Of a stretch of 64,000 bases of DNA, positions 12,001 to 23,443 are shown piece after piece. The DNA is from Ascidia mentula. Lineage: Eukaryota > Chordata > Ascidiacea > Phlebobranchia > Ascidiidae. The notes under the pieces are model-generated. The model searched no databases. It was not told the DNA's origin and worked only from the letters and a program-made list of their open reading frames with translations. Position 1 is the stretch's first letter. The number at the start of each line of letters is the position of its first letter. A program made the position numbers and the translations under genes. The stretch lies in contig OX387199.1 of assembly GCA_947561715.1 (NCBI GenBank), positions 5,833,001 through 5,897,000 on the forward strand. Reading direction: 5' to 3'.

Positions 12001-13165
12001 TCAGTTGCCGGTGTTGGTGAACATGTACTTCAACAGGTGCGTTATACACTGGTCCCGTTGTGTGAATGTTTGTGTCTCCGAAATGTGGGGCTTGCTCACC
12101 AGCTGAAGGTAAAACCTGAGCGGAATACAAACTCAACGATTTTACTCAGTGTCGATTACACAAAGCAGAATCCTAAACAATTCTCACCACTTCAAAGTTT
12201 CTTTCTTCAATTGGTCCTGATATAGACCGGTGTACGACATCACCAACTCTGTTTAAATTATGTTGGGGTACAACTTCACCCGATCTTGGGGTTACAGTTT
12301 GTTGGGGTACAACTTCACCCAATCCTGGGGTTACAGTTTGTTGGGGTACAACTTCACCCAATCTTGGGGTTACAGTTTGTTGGGGGAAGAATTCACCCAA
12401 TCCTAGGGTTACAGTTTGTTGGGGTACAACTTCACCCAATCCTGGGATTACAGTTTGTTGGGGGAAGAATTCACCCAATCCTAGGGTTACAGTTTGTTGG
12501 GGTACAACTTCACCCAATCCTGGGGTTACAGTTTGTTGGGGTACAACTTCACCCAATCTTGGGGTTACAGTTTGTTGGGGGAAGAATTCACCCAATCCTA
12601 GGGTTACAGTTTGTTGGGGTACAACTTCACCCAATCCTGGGATTACAGTTTGTTGGGGGAAGAATTCACCCAATCCTAGGGTTACAGTTTGTTGGGGTAC
12701 AACTTCACCCGATCTTGGGGTTACAGTTTGTTGGGATACAACTTCACCCAATCCTAGGGTTACACTTTGTTGGGGCTCAACTTCACCCGATCCTAGGGTT
12801 ACACTTTGTTGGGGTTGAACTTCACCCGATCTTGGGGTTACAGTTTGTTGGGGTTGAACTTCACCCGATCTTGGGGTTACAGTTTGTTGGGGTACAACTT
12901 CACCCAATCCTAGGGTTACAATTTGTTGGGGTTCAACTTCACCCAATCCTGGGGTTACAGTTTGTTGGAGTTCAACATCACGTTGCCTTTCAGTTAATGT
13001 TGGTTGTGGTGTTGCTTTGCCGAAACATGGCAAAGAGACGGTTTCATTTTGGTCTTCGGTTGAACTAGATTGAGATGCAGCATTATCCAGTCCTTCAGAT
13101 GACGTATGTGTTGTTTTTTGTCGTTTGGTACAGGTTGCGTTAGGTTTTAGACGTTGCTTAGGCAT
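9033..13165 (-). CDS. NB-ARC copy B: intact STAND ATPase-TPR gene, about 1260 aa
   Basis: Exons are 13165-12188, 12115-11866 and 11587-9033; donors are GTGAGA and GTTTGT and both acceptors are CAG. The lengths sum to 3783 nt with phases 0 and 1, so the frame is unbroken. Residues 1-326 are a basic start (MPKQRLKPNA) followed by about 18 tandem 13-residue repeats of the type GEVVPQQTVTPGL. Residues 327-409 are Gln/His-rich. The NTPase begins with Walker A GMPGSGKS at about 457-464, then Walker B ILIIIEDP, LHVYVTSHS, and the GLPL-like LNGSPLGLLA. A helical region follows, with TPR-like helices near the C-terminus (for example WGRSIECMVWCGKYWAS and ADAFRWYPWACYNHARA). This layout fits STAND switches that assemble on activation; the trigger and the role of the repeat region are unknown. 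I found no kappaB module upstream. Confidence 0.85.
12265..12980 (-). repeat. 39-bp coding minisatellite in exon 1 of NB-ARC copy B
   Basis: About 18 tandem 39-bp units encode 13 residues each (GEVVPQQTVTPGL and variants such as GEFFPQQTVIPGL). A higher-order unit of five repeats (195 bp) is duplicated, starting at 12360 and 12555. Because 39 is divisible by 3 the array is also open on the plus strand, which explains the long antisense frame there. Copy A has only faint traces of the same period. Confidence 0.9.
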
Positions 13166-15079
13166 TGTGAGATATTTTAAGTCACCAACAGATCAATCGA
13201 GCCTGAAATCGTTTTCTGCTGCAAACAGATACATCTCACGTTATTTCACTAAAAAAATAAAAACGTCAACGCAAGTACGTCGTTCATCATATGGTTAGAT
13301 TACTATATAGCTATTGTAACAGCTGTGGCAAATTTATTATGCTGTTTTAGCCTGATAGAAGTCAATAAACTTCTGTTATCAGCCCAATAAAAGTAAAAAA
13401 CTTCGGTGAATTATTTACCTGTTGGTACACAGACATAAAAAAGGCTTCTAAAGGTCTAAAAAAAGATTTTTGAAAACCTTTTGATAAAAAGACTTTCCAA
13501 CTTCGCAAAATGAACACTGTTTTCAACCCAGTAAAACCAAAATGTTCGATCAATAATTTACCAATCGCTCGATTTTTTATCGTGGTACTTGGCGCCAGTG
13601 ATCAAATTTATATAGCTTTTATGGCGATTAGGTTTCAGCTTGTTTGCGAAACTTATGCGGAATATTTTGTTTTAAACGGTTTGCGTTGCTATTAGCATAT
13701 ACTACTACACTGAAATTTAATTCGCACTTCATTACTAAACCTCAACGCCCACCATTACTTTTCAATTACGGTAGTAGTGCAAGCTATTACGTCAAATTTA
13801 TATGCAACTAAATTTTAGACGTTAGTGATAATTTGCAAATGTTCGTCAGTAGATAAAGCTAGCCGGCTAAACATCCGTGAGACAGCCACGCGAATGAAAC
13901 AACTCAATATCGCTGCGAACGTTGGCCGCGGAACAGAAATCAAAATGTAAGCCTCGATGCAAATTCCCAAGCTTTGTTTGAGTTCTACTTTCCTGATCAG
14001 CTAAGTTAAACCTAAAGCTACAGACAATTATTTGCGAGTTGGTAAACACGCCGCTACCGGTAGCGCTGCCAGCCCGAACTTTGGGCAGACGGTAGAGCAG
14101 TTTTTGGTTTAAAACATCACTTCACAAAGCAAAAAACTAAAAATCTTGCATAGAGGTCAATTATGTCAATATAAGTTAGGCCTCATTTTTAAACTTCAAG
14201 AAAACCCAAAATTTACGAAGATTTAAGCTTTTAGTAAGGGCCATTAGCACCTCCCCGACTACGCCAATGGCTCCAACAAGCAAAATGATAATATTTGATG
14301 AAAACCTTTTGCTGGTTGTTATCTCCTGTGTATCTCCGAATTTTAAACCCACTAACCAGCAGACAGACAGCAAAGCCGACTTTCATTACATAGCCCACTA
14401 ATATTGACACAGCAAGGCGTAATTTCCCAGACTGCACGAGAAAGGTGCTGACAGAGCTACCGAGCAAACACTTCCTGTTTGAATCAAACACCTTATCTTT
14501 GTCGTACTTTTTTTTGGGATGTCGTAAGAAATGTCCAATACCGAGTGTTACTCTAAAAAGGCAAGTGCTAGCGGAACTGTTACAGACCGATGACTGTACT
14601 TTTATGACGACACATTTCGCAATACAGTAAGAACAACGTAATTTACATATGCTGGGAGCCCAGATCTATTAAATATCATGACATAGATTGCTAATGTTAA
14701 ACTCCATCCCTTGCACCTTTCCTCGACGGCAGCACTTATGAAAATTGTCACAAAATTCCTGTATTGTGTAAATAACATTATTTAGTAGCAGTTCCGCAGC
14801 ATCTTCATGCGGTTGGTATTTGGAAAAACCTTAGTCAACAGATGGCGTAAACGCGTACAGTATTATGAAGCACGTTATCTATTGCCTTTATCTGCGCGAA
14901 CAATAAATCTTTCCACCTAGCGTCGATATGTTTATGTAATTGCGTGACAAGAGAGGTTCGCCCTGTTGCGTAGGTCCCTACTTGGCAATCACAGCAATTG
15001 CATCAAGATCATTGGGTTCACTGGCATCGCAGCCAAGGCACTTCAGGCTAGCTGGATCAACTATTCTTCCTCTACTCAT

Positions 15080-15152
15080 GACAATTAAGGTTTGAACTTA
15101 CCACCCTGGGCTAACCAAGCTCAACTCTCTACCGACTAAGCTACCGAGTTGG
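15080..15152 (-). mobile_element. tRNA-like SINE head
   Basis: Read on the minus strand, the segment has an A-box-like GTAGCTTAGTCGGTAGAG and, about 40 nt later, a B-box-like AAGTTCAAACC. It is not a clean cloverleaf, so it is more likely a SINE promoter or tRNA relic than a functional tRNA gene. Confidence 0.45.
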
Positions 15153-15261
15153 CATTTGCGTTTCGATGGGTTTTGCTTGGGCCAGCACTTTTTGTCACAT
15201 GCAGCTTGTCGCAACCTATCACGATCCTACGACAGGAAATTCTTCGTGAGGAAATCACCTT

Positions 15262-15385
15262 TACATGGGCGCCTGACTCGATAACCTTTATGGTTTTATC
15301 GGTTCCCATGCCATTTCATTTCCTTGTATATTGTTCTTTGCGTAGTTGCTTTTTCGCAAAATAAACATGATTTGATTTGATTTTA
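15262..15385 (+). mobile_element. 3' end of an interspersed retroposon-like repeat
   Basis: It matches 55191-55302 in the opposite orientation. It ends in AATAAACATGA followed by TTTGA-type tandem units, a simple tail as in SINE/LINE 3' ends. The strong tRNA-like sequence to its left is on the other strand, so the two may be separate elements. Confidence 0.55.
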
Positions 15386-15591
15386 AGCTACGAAAGCTCA
15401 GCGGTTTCACGGGGCATATTGTGGTCAAAATTCATTGGTGCGCAAGGGCACTACTTGCCAGGTACGTTCACATATACGTAGAGGATCTCTACCATCGTAA
15501 TCAAATAGTTGAAAAAATTACCTCTTACGCAATAAGGTTTGTAGGCCCAGTAAAGTGTAACATAAAGCTCGATATTCCTGCACCTACTCAC

Positions 15592-15824
15592 CTACTGTAT
15601 ATCGGTATTGTAGGGCAGTAATCATTAGAAGAATTACCCCAGTATATATAACAATACCACTCTAAGTTGACTTTTTCCCCTTTTATTGAACCGCCAACAA
15701 CAGCAAAGGCAAATATATCCCGATGCAGTTTGAATAGGTAGAAGTCATAGTTTTCGACTTTGCAAACCGTTTCGCCCATTTCCTGACTTGGAGCGATGAA
15801 ATGAAATGCAGCTGCATATGAAGC
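15592..15824 (-). other. Candidate internal exon of an unknown gene
   Basis: On the minus strand the acceptor TTTTTACAG is followed by 233 nt of open frame (about 77 codons, starting ASYAAAFHFIAP and later LEWYCYIYWGNSS) and the donor AG/GTGAGT. The related segment at 7641 shares the acceptor and the first dozen residues. No flanking exons were identified, so this may be an orphan exon or a relic. Confidence 0.3.
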
Positions 15825-16889
15825 CTGTAAAAACAAATTTACTGTAGATCCGCAGGTAAGGGAATGTGTATAATGCTCGCTCAAGTATATTGTTCTGAGA
15901 CATATCATATTGGAATTCAGAATTTCAACAGTTTATTGAAGAAAATAAATAAGAGCCCCAAAACCAAATCTCCCAAAACGTGTGGCACTACTGACCATTT
16001 TAATGCTGGTAGTAATACCAAGGCACAGCAGCTAAATAATAACCAATGTTTATTTCCGTACGAACCGGTTGCAAATCCTCCCAAAGCGCCCCGAGTTCTT
16101 GTGAATGGGGGATCCTAGTCGCATATATTTTAAACAAATACAAAATCGATTTCTCATCAAACAAAGTTGATTTCGTTTACTTTAAACATTATTTCTTGAC
16201 CCAACACAAATACATAAGACAAGACACTTACTTATGACTATAAGAAGCGTTCCAAACATCAAAATCGTCATGCTTTGTCGTCAACTATGTAAACTTCCAG
16301 CTACAAACACAACGATATACACAACCTTTGTCGTGAGCAGGGCTAAACGAGTTTATAAGTCCAGTTTGGCTATAAACAGGCGCAATGGGTGCTTATAGGG
16401 TAGGCAATTGATGATGCGTAATAATTCAATGTTGTCACCTCATTGCCTGCATAAGCATGCTAACTGCCTGATGCAGTCATATAAATAGTTACGATCGATG
16501 TGATCAGATCCTGTTGTTTTCAGAGAAATGTAAGCAAATTTAGTCTGCCTTAACGGCGTTGGTTTTATGACTCGCCGGGTCTGTGTAGTTTTTAATTGTG
16601 CGTCTATCCGAGTAAATGCTGCTCTGTTCAAAACTTACTTGCTGGATATGGTGCGTGCATAACTGTTAGTTACTCTATACTTCTTCTCTTGATACTTGCA
16701 CACAAATAATTTATGTGATTGTAATTTATGATTAGGTTCCCAAGCCACCTTATTCCACAAAGCGCCTATAATTTCTTAAAGTCTTACCCCGAGTCCCAAC
16801 GGAGCGTTATAATAACGCAAAGTATAAGTAGCCGATAAAGCACCCGATTATAGTTTGTGCTGTTATATGAAGGTAAATATATTGAAGTA

Positions 16890-17552
16890 ATATGATTGGG
16901 TAAACATCTGGACTGTGACATGCAACGTGATATTGCGTTTAAATTATTCTACTGCTCACTGTGTTAAACTCAATTAGCTTGTACCTCTTGTTTAATACAT
17001 GCTCGGCTTTCTAAGTATTTACTCCGACATGACATAATTGGACTGTTAGTATACACAAAATATTTATTTCCACGCCTTAATTTTCCAGAAAATACAATTA
17101 TGACAACATTGTGTAACGCATACAATGCCAATAAGGTTGATTATTATGACTCTCAATGATTATTATGGCTTTTTTTGCACATAGAAAAACAACGTGTTTT
17201 TATAATTCTATAAAATACATCAATCACTAAACCATAGATAAGCATTAAGAAATTGTGATAAAATATGATTTCAATTATTTCCTCAAACAGTATAGATAAA
17301 AAGTCATTGTAAAATCACAATATACTTGTATATACAGAGAAGCAAGTTGTTTTAAGTCGGCTTATATATATATTTTTTTAAATTAGCTAATATAATGTAT
17401 ATTTACACATCGGGATAAGTGGCTGATCCAGCTTGGCTGCAATGCCTTCGCTGCGAAGGCTGTGAACCTTATTTACATAGCATATATATTGATTTCCGCC
17501 ATGTTTGTTAATTTAACTTTCTTCAGAATCACGGGTTGGCGGAAAAATTTTG
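16890..17552 (-). other. T2 3' flank, second arm of the inverted duplication
   Basis: This is the reverse counterpart of 633-980. The minus-strand AATAAA (TTTATT at 17063-17068) matches the position of the T1 signal. AT-rich insertions make it longer than the other arm. Confidence 0.55.
17063..17068 (-). terminator. AATAAA polyadenylation signal of T2
   Basis: AATAAA on the minus strand, about 485 bp past the T2 stop, lies in sequence homologous to the T1 signal region. Confidence 0.4.
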
Positions 17553-18518
17553 TTAACTGGTTTGAGGGATTCGATTAACTTTCATTCCAACATTCTGACG
17601 GTTGGCTGTATCGTTTGGTTTCGTGGTAAAATTTCTTTTGCTTGCATCGAACGTAATGCAAGCGACCTTCGATCTTCTTGTGAATTCGATCATTGCAAAG
17701 GGAAAAAGGCGTTTCTTGTAATCCGGAAACGAAAAGAGCAGAGTCAGAATGTTTCCCACTGTACAAAGTTGATAAATGCCTGCGAAAATCGGTTCAGACA
17801 ACCAATCCCATTCCGCAACTTTAGGCTTTAGATATAGCAATACCATAACTTTACAAATGTCAAGTACAAAACAAAACGTAGCAAAACGTACACAACGCTT
17901 GTAAACTTCGTCGATCCCACTCAAATGTCCAAAGTATTTGATTAATGGCAGGAAATAGAGAATGACCAACCCAAGCTGGAAAATATACATCCCCGCAGTA
18001 AAGACAGTCGCAAGTAGCATAAGATTATCTTCCGTCACACACAGATCTTTTTGTACAAATACTGATCGAGACAGAAGAGTTGCAACGATTTGGAAAAAGA
18101 GGAACAGCGTCAACTCCCAGAAAATGATGTTGCTGCAAAACTTTGCCCTTTTAATCCACGTCGCTGCCGATCTAACGTTAGTGTACGTTGTATTAAGTCG
18201 AACCAACAGAGATAGATAAATGACGTAAACTGAGGTTGCGATACAAATAATTGCAGTGTTTGCGAACCATGTGCAAAGAGTGTCGTTCAGTGGCTTTACC
18301 GTTAGGATCAGCAGCATGGGAAAAACCGCGGCCAAAAGAAGTAGGCACGATGCGGTGCAAAAGCGGTTGTTCAACTTTAAACCATTTTGTCGGGTGTATA
18401 TTTGGTAGATAAATGAAGCCAAGGAGAGATACGATAGAATCACGAGCAAGGATCCTGCAATCAGCCACTCGATGACGATGTTAAGTTTGTCTCGAACTTC
18501 AGTGGTTTGCTCAGCCAT
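17553..18518 (-). CDS. T2: intact seven-TM GPCR-like receptor, 321 aa
   Basis: A single-exon frame starts MAEQTTEV at 18518. The open frame extends 24 nt further upstream but with no ATG. Seven hydrophobic segments lie at about residues 13-40, 54-74, 81-106, 128-149, 166-192, 209-230 and 240-263. A Cys at the top of TM3 (LCTW, residue 82) and one in the second extracellular loop (KDLCV, residue 160) sit where rhodopsin-type receptors form their disulphide, and both are kept in T3. DRY, CWxP and NPxxY motifs are absent, so this is an atypical or lineage-specific receptor; another seven-TM fold is possible. It lies head-to-head with P1, 2.2 kb apart, with a kappaB/E-box module between them. T3 has the same length, 321 aa. 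Confidence 0.85.
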   Translation of the reverse strand: MAEQTTEVRDKLNIVIEWLIAGSLLVILSYLSLASFIYQIYTRQNGLKLNNRFCTASCLLLLAAVFPMLLILTVKPLNDTLCTWFANTAIICIATSVYVIYLSLLVRLNTTYTNVRSAATWIKRAKFCSNIIFWELTLFLFFQIVATLLSRSVFVQKDLCVTEDNLMLLATVFTAGMYIFQLGLVILYFLPLIKYFGHLSGIDEVYKRCVRFATFCFVLDICKVMVLLYLKPKVAEWDWLSEPIFAGIYQLCTVGNILTLLFSFPDYKKRLFPFAMIEFTRRSKVACITFDASKRNFTTKPNDTANRQNVGMKVNRIPQTS

Positions 18519-20703
18519 TGTGGTGTTTTTGACATTAGTCAAGTTAACAAACTAACTTAAACAAACCTTTGCTTTGCTAAAATAAAATCCTGAAAAAGGT
18601 AATTCCGTTAATCAAACATTTTAGCAAATAACTTCCTATAAAAGCACTAATATATTATTCTATTTATACTAAACTATTTTTTAGCCTCATCTGCACTATG
18701 AAAGCCTTTTTCCTTGCCCAATTTTACATGTTTTTGCAGTATTAGAAAACCACGCAATGTGAAAAAAGGCAATTTAATAGCACACCCAGGTGACCAGTCA
18801 TATTCCGAGTGCTTTGCCATTGCACGCAAACACACATTGTCGCTCGTCAATCATTTTAAATTGCAGTGAGCGGTTGCAATCGATAAGCTGTCCGTCGGTA
18901 ATGCTTAAAAGAATACAGTTAATAATGCCGCACTTATTGACCTGTGAAATGTGTTTCGCCTTCCGACGTTAATTGCAAAAAAGTCGAACATATTCCTATT
19001 TGTTATCTTAAGCCGTTTCTTGTATTCTTGGGTTATAAAAACAGGTTTTGCAATATGCGTTTTGCTGACCCTTCTTGTGCGGCCCTTGAGATACTTCGCG
19101 AGTTTTGAAATGACCTTTTTTGAGAAATTTTGATATTGAGATAATATGCTATCTATTTTTATCAAACGTTTTTGTAGAAAACATTCAATGACGTGGTAAA
19201 ATTAACGTATCGGCCTCACACCGCATGTTTTTGACGAATGGACACTGGTTGATTCCATGAAGCTTTTTCTGTTTAGAAAACATCGCTAGAATTAATTACT
19301 TTTATACTCACTAAACAAGAATGGATCTTGGTTGTCGGTTTGGCTTTTGCTATGTTTAATTTATGTGTTGTAGTACTGATACGATTTCATCCTATTATTT
19401 TGTGAGAGTCGTTATGACAATAATCATATAATCATATTTGCAGCAGTGACCGACAAAATAATTAAAGGGAAAATTGACAGCTGGAAATGAAGAAAATTAG
19501 CTAAATTAATCAACTCCTTTAAAAGGAATATCTGCTGTATCATAAGATGTTTTATGTTTTGCAAACTGTGGTCGCGTCCTTCGTAGTTCGCTACTGACCG
19601 CACGACAAAATACCCCTCATTGTCATTCCTCACATATTCTGTGGCAGGGCACTTGCAGCAAAACGAGATTAAATTAGAAAAAAAGCGCCAGAATAAACCA
19701 ACATGAGTTTATGTTGCCTACAGACCAATCTGCTGAAATTTGTTGGTTTGCCTGATTTTTGTCCTCCAAAAAGTTTGTCCTTGATGAAAATCTTATCAGG
19801 TTTTTCAGTCTTCCCTATGTTGGAATAGATCACGTGACAGCAACTCAGCTTCCATTCAAGGGAGTTTCCCATTGTCAAAACTTTCATCCTACAGTGGAAT
19901 GTGATTTTTAGCATACGTGAGCATAACTGAACGATGAAACTGGTACCAGGTGGAGTTTCATCGTTAACCCCCTTAACACTGTGCCGAACTTTTGCGCTCG
20001 ACTGATGCATCCCTTGCAACAACACAACATTGCTTTATGACCATGTTGTGTTGATGACTGTTTGCTCTAGATGAAATTAAGGCTTTTAGCAAATACATAA
20101 TGTATATTTAGTACGTCACACGGTGAAGCAAGAATTGTACGATTGGGACAAAGGGCGATGCATGCTTTGACATCGGCTTTGATCAGGTTAACATTACCTG
20201 TTCAGTATAGTTGTTTAAAATTTATTTCAATCCCCTTATGTGAGTTGAAGGTGCTTCAGTGACAGGCAAAAACAAATTATGTTTATTGTTGTATATTTTC
20301 AAGTTAAATGTTACAGTGAAATTAACATTTGGAGGTTATTGACAGAAATAATTGAGCACAGTTTTTTTTAACCGCGTCACATACAACTGGGAAGCCAAAA
20401 CTTTTAACCACAGAAGTCGGATTGTTCAAAAAATTCATTTTTGTCCCACAAACAAAATCAAATGGAAAAAGGTAAATTTCAGGGCTTCAGTGAAAAGTAG
20501 CTGTTTGCTCAAGAGTGAATCGTTTTCTTGTTGCATTAATAATACCATTACAGTTTAAAGCAGCCCAACTAACGCGTAACTTACCTGTCTACTGGCATCA
20601 CAAATTTTTCAGTAAATACCGTGGTTAGAGTTTCCAACACTCGATTTCGGAAGTACGAAACCAACTTTTCCGGGTAGCAATCACACTAATTTTGTATGTC
20701 AAC
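18519..20703. other. Divergent intergenic region T2-P1
   Basis: This is the left part of a segment duplicated at about 47985-50398. It contains the E-box/kappaB module at 19831-19870. No gene is supported in it. Confidence 0.6.
19831..19870 (+). promoter_or_regulatory. E-box + kappaB module, T2/P1 intergenic
   Basis: CACGTG at 19831-19836 and GGGAGTTTCCC at 19860-19870, 23 nt apart. It lies 834 bp before the P1 start, further than for most P genes. Confidence 0.5.
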
Positions 20704-21736
20704 ATGGATGTTGAAGAAATCTCTTTTGATGAACTGTTGTCGGAACTCAGTATTAACATTGCAATTAAACTTGCTGATGGATGTTTGATAAATATTCAAG
20801 AAATCAGTGATTTTGAAAGTGAATTTCGCTGTGAAATTGAAAAAAGGTTGAATAAATGGGCACGTATAGTGCAGAAGGAACAAAAACTACTTCAACTCAA
20901 GCGTTTCACCTATTTTAAAGTTGACATGGACCATTTAAACGGAAAGCAATTTTTACGTGTCCTCATATGGATTCTAAGGGGCACCAACTTAATGAAAGAT
21001 GGAAATTGTTTTGTGTTTTTCGTAAACAACCAACCAGACACGGCGTTGACAATATTGCGTCATAACAGTTGGATTGAGTTGCGCAGTTACAGTGAAAAGG
21101 TGGTAATTGATAAAGGAATGTGGACCAAAGCATTCGATGACAAGATCCTGAACAAACAAAGAGTAGATGAAAGGTTTTTGGGGGTTGATAAAAAAAATGT
21201 ACAGAAATTTCGTTCAAATCTCGCAACTCAGTTTGAAAAATTCATGCAAAATGTAATAATTGACACAGAAGCAAGATACCGCCATATATTCTGTGGAATT
21301 ATTTGGGAAATCGCAAAAGGTCACATTGAAAGCTGGAGGGTTCACAAATATCTAAAAGATTTTCCAACTTCAGCTTTGATCAAACTGGCGATAGACAACG
21401 GATTAAGTGGAAAATTACAGCCAGTTTTTAACGACCACGGATTGGGACATGATGTTCCAAATGACGATAACGTTGACGCGAAATGGGACCAATACTACGC
21501 ACCTAAAGCTGAACTACGTAAAAAGGGAGCTAAAGAAATCATTGATCAGTAAGTAGTATGTGTTAGCTAAACAATGTAAATACGAATAAAGTTACTAATA
21601 TATAACCATAAAATGCGATTCCAATGTTCAATTGTGGCGTAATTATTTTAGAGTTTTCACTGCAAGCGCTGATGGCAAGTACAACATAAACGATGTAAAG
21701 AAAGTAGCTGAAGATATCAAGAAGTTTTATCTGTGA
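20704..21736 (+). CDS. P1: uncharacterised family P protein, 309 aa, two exons
   Basis: Exon 1 is 20704-21548, donor GTAAGT; exon 2 is 21652-21736 after acceptor ATTTTAG. The 845 + 85 nt give 310 codons including TGA. The start is the ATG of MDVEEISFDE, conserved in all copies. There is no signal peptide or membrane segment and the protein is charged, so it is probably cytosolic or nuclear. Conserved blocks are HLNGKQF (77-83), LMKDGNCFVFFVNN (96-109), KGMWTKAFDDK (137-147), RHIFCGIIWEIAK (193-205), and a near-invariant stretch at about 207-252 (ESWRVHKYLKDF ... GLGHD). An Asp-rich linker follows at 253-257, then a Lys-rich tail ending KKFYL. P1 is closest to P7 (same N-terminus and intron). 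I do not recognise the family and infer no function. It lies head-to-head with T2. Confidence 0.85.
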
Positions 21737-23089
21737 AGGAATCGATAATCATGGTGCAAAATATTCGCACCGTAAGCATCAGATGATCCAAGTAGAATTT
21801 AATTATTTTGCAACGTGCAAAATTGTCTTTTACCACAATATATACAAAATTTTTCAATTGTTGGCATATTTTCCATTTGTTGGTATTGGTCAGCGATCCC
21901 ATATTCGTAAAATTCTCAGCAACATCACGGGTTTACAAGACTTTTGCCAGATCTGTATTACGTTTTTGTATAGTTGTACCTTTGTGTTTATCATAACAAG
22001 TATATTTGTCATTGTGAATTGTTCCCGAAGCCGGAGTTATAAAGAACGATACTACGTTTGAATTTAAATCCTATTCATTAATCACTGCGTTTGTATAAAC
22101 CAATAAATGTACAATAAACTTAAAAGCATTAAATTTGTAGTGCATGGTAAAAAAATATGTTGAAACGTCCAAGCATGGTATAATACTCCTGCGCTGAAAC
22201 ATCCATTTAGGATTTTTTTAATTCCGAAGTTAATATTCCCGTTTCCCTTTGTATGATGATTAGCTTACTCCCTGAGCAATACGTTAGTATCTTTGTATGA
22301 CCGAACGCAGAACGCGTTACCACGCAGGATGTGGTTGTAAATGTTCATTACCGATCGTGCCGAACATTTACGATTGACTATATCAATAACAAGAGTGTAA
22401 CATTTGCTTTAGGACCCTGTTATCTGAGTGACTATTTGCTTTCGATAAAACATTCTAGCAAACAACTAAACTATATGTAATACGTCACACGGTAAACTTA
22501 GAGGTAAGTTTAGGTTTTGTGGTGCAAGGTTTGCGACACCATACACATTTCTAGTTGAAGTAGAAGCGAGAAAACGTGAATCATAATAAACCTTTACGAC
22601 GAGACCACACGTGCTATTGTATTGGTTTAAGTTGTGATCATTCTGCATCGCCTTATACAGTGATAAGCGAGACGTTTAATGACCATGTTAATAAATACTT
22701 TATATTTGACCAGAATCGTACGATTACAAACCTTGAAAGGCTTAATAATCACGTGACAGTAACATAGCTTCCACTCACGGGACTTTCCTCTTGTCAAAAC
22801 TTTGTTTTCGGAAAAGCCTGCTGGTAGAGAATGTCGTGATAGCAACCTAGCCTCCATCCATGGGGATTTTCCAGGTTTACAATGTTGACTCTTTTCTGTT
22901 GCCTGGTGTGGTCGCCTATTAACCTCCGGGACAACATCGTTATATGACGCATTGTTTTGAGACCATTTGCTTTGTACTATATCGTGGTCAATTTTTCATG
23001 TTCTGTGACTTAAACAAAAGCACAAGACCTGCGCAAAAGAAATGTTATCAATGAAGGAGGTTATTAAGCTGCATAATTTCAGCATCGAA
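21737..23089. other. P1 3' flank and intergenic
   Basis: Candidate AATAAA signals are at 22102-22107 and 22113-22118. The stretch is closely duplicated at 51435-52790. Short open frames here (for example 21783-22061) do not stay in frame in the other copy. Confidence 0.5.
22750..22788 (+). promoter_or_regulatory. E-box + kappaB module, orphan copy
   Basis: CACGTG at 22750-22755 and GGGACTTTCC at 22779-22788, 23 nt apart. A degenerate second copy follows at 22833-22872 (GTCGTG, then GGGGATTTTCC). The module precedes relic Pf1. Confidence 0.45.
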
Positions 23090-23443
23090 CCAACTCAATG
23101 AATTTTACTGAACGTGTTCAAGGTTTGCCAAATTTTAAGGTTGAGTTTTGAGGCAAGTTTCAAAGACGAGTTGACCGTTTTACAGCTTGTAAAAGGATTT
23201 TGAGATTGTCAAATATACCCCAAGGTGGAAATTGGTGATCCTAACGGGAAACAAGTTTTTAGTTTGCTTACATGGATTACCAACATCAGCCACTTCATGA
23301 AAGATGGAAATTGCTTTGTGTTTCATGTACACGACCTACTGGAAATAGCATTAATTGTGTATTCTAACATATACGTTGAACTTCCTGGCAGGCTAATACA
23401 CGTCAACATTTACGTGCGTGACGAAATTTATTTGTTTGCTTAA
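23090..23443 (+). pseudogene. Pf1: truncated relic of family P
   Basis: Its readable part, ending at TAA 23441-23443, matches P residues about 75-125: NGKQ, then WITN, MKDGNCFVFHV and IYVEL. It ends where intact genes continue with the KGMW block. Sequence just upstream still resembles the FQGEFR region but is interrupted. The C-terminal half and last exon are missing. Confidence 0.6.

Larger units (their letters stand above)
13166..16889. other. Intergenic between NB-ARC copy B and T2
   Basis: No full gene is supported. The stretch contains a tRNA-like segment (15080-15152), an interspersed repeat 3' end (15262-15385) and an exon-like segment (15824-15592). Confidence 0.45.

Noticed and set aside
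12286-13068. Long plus-strand open frame (260 codons) with repeated LHPILGLQFVG units
   Set aside because: It is the antisense of the 39-bp coding array in NB-ARC exon 1; a repeat length divisible by three keeps several frames open.
21783-22061. Small frame with one possible membrane segment after P1, also near 51513
   Set aside because: A small length difference shifts the frame between the two recent duplicates, so it is not conserved as protein; it is more likely 3' UTR.
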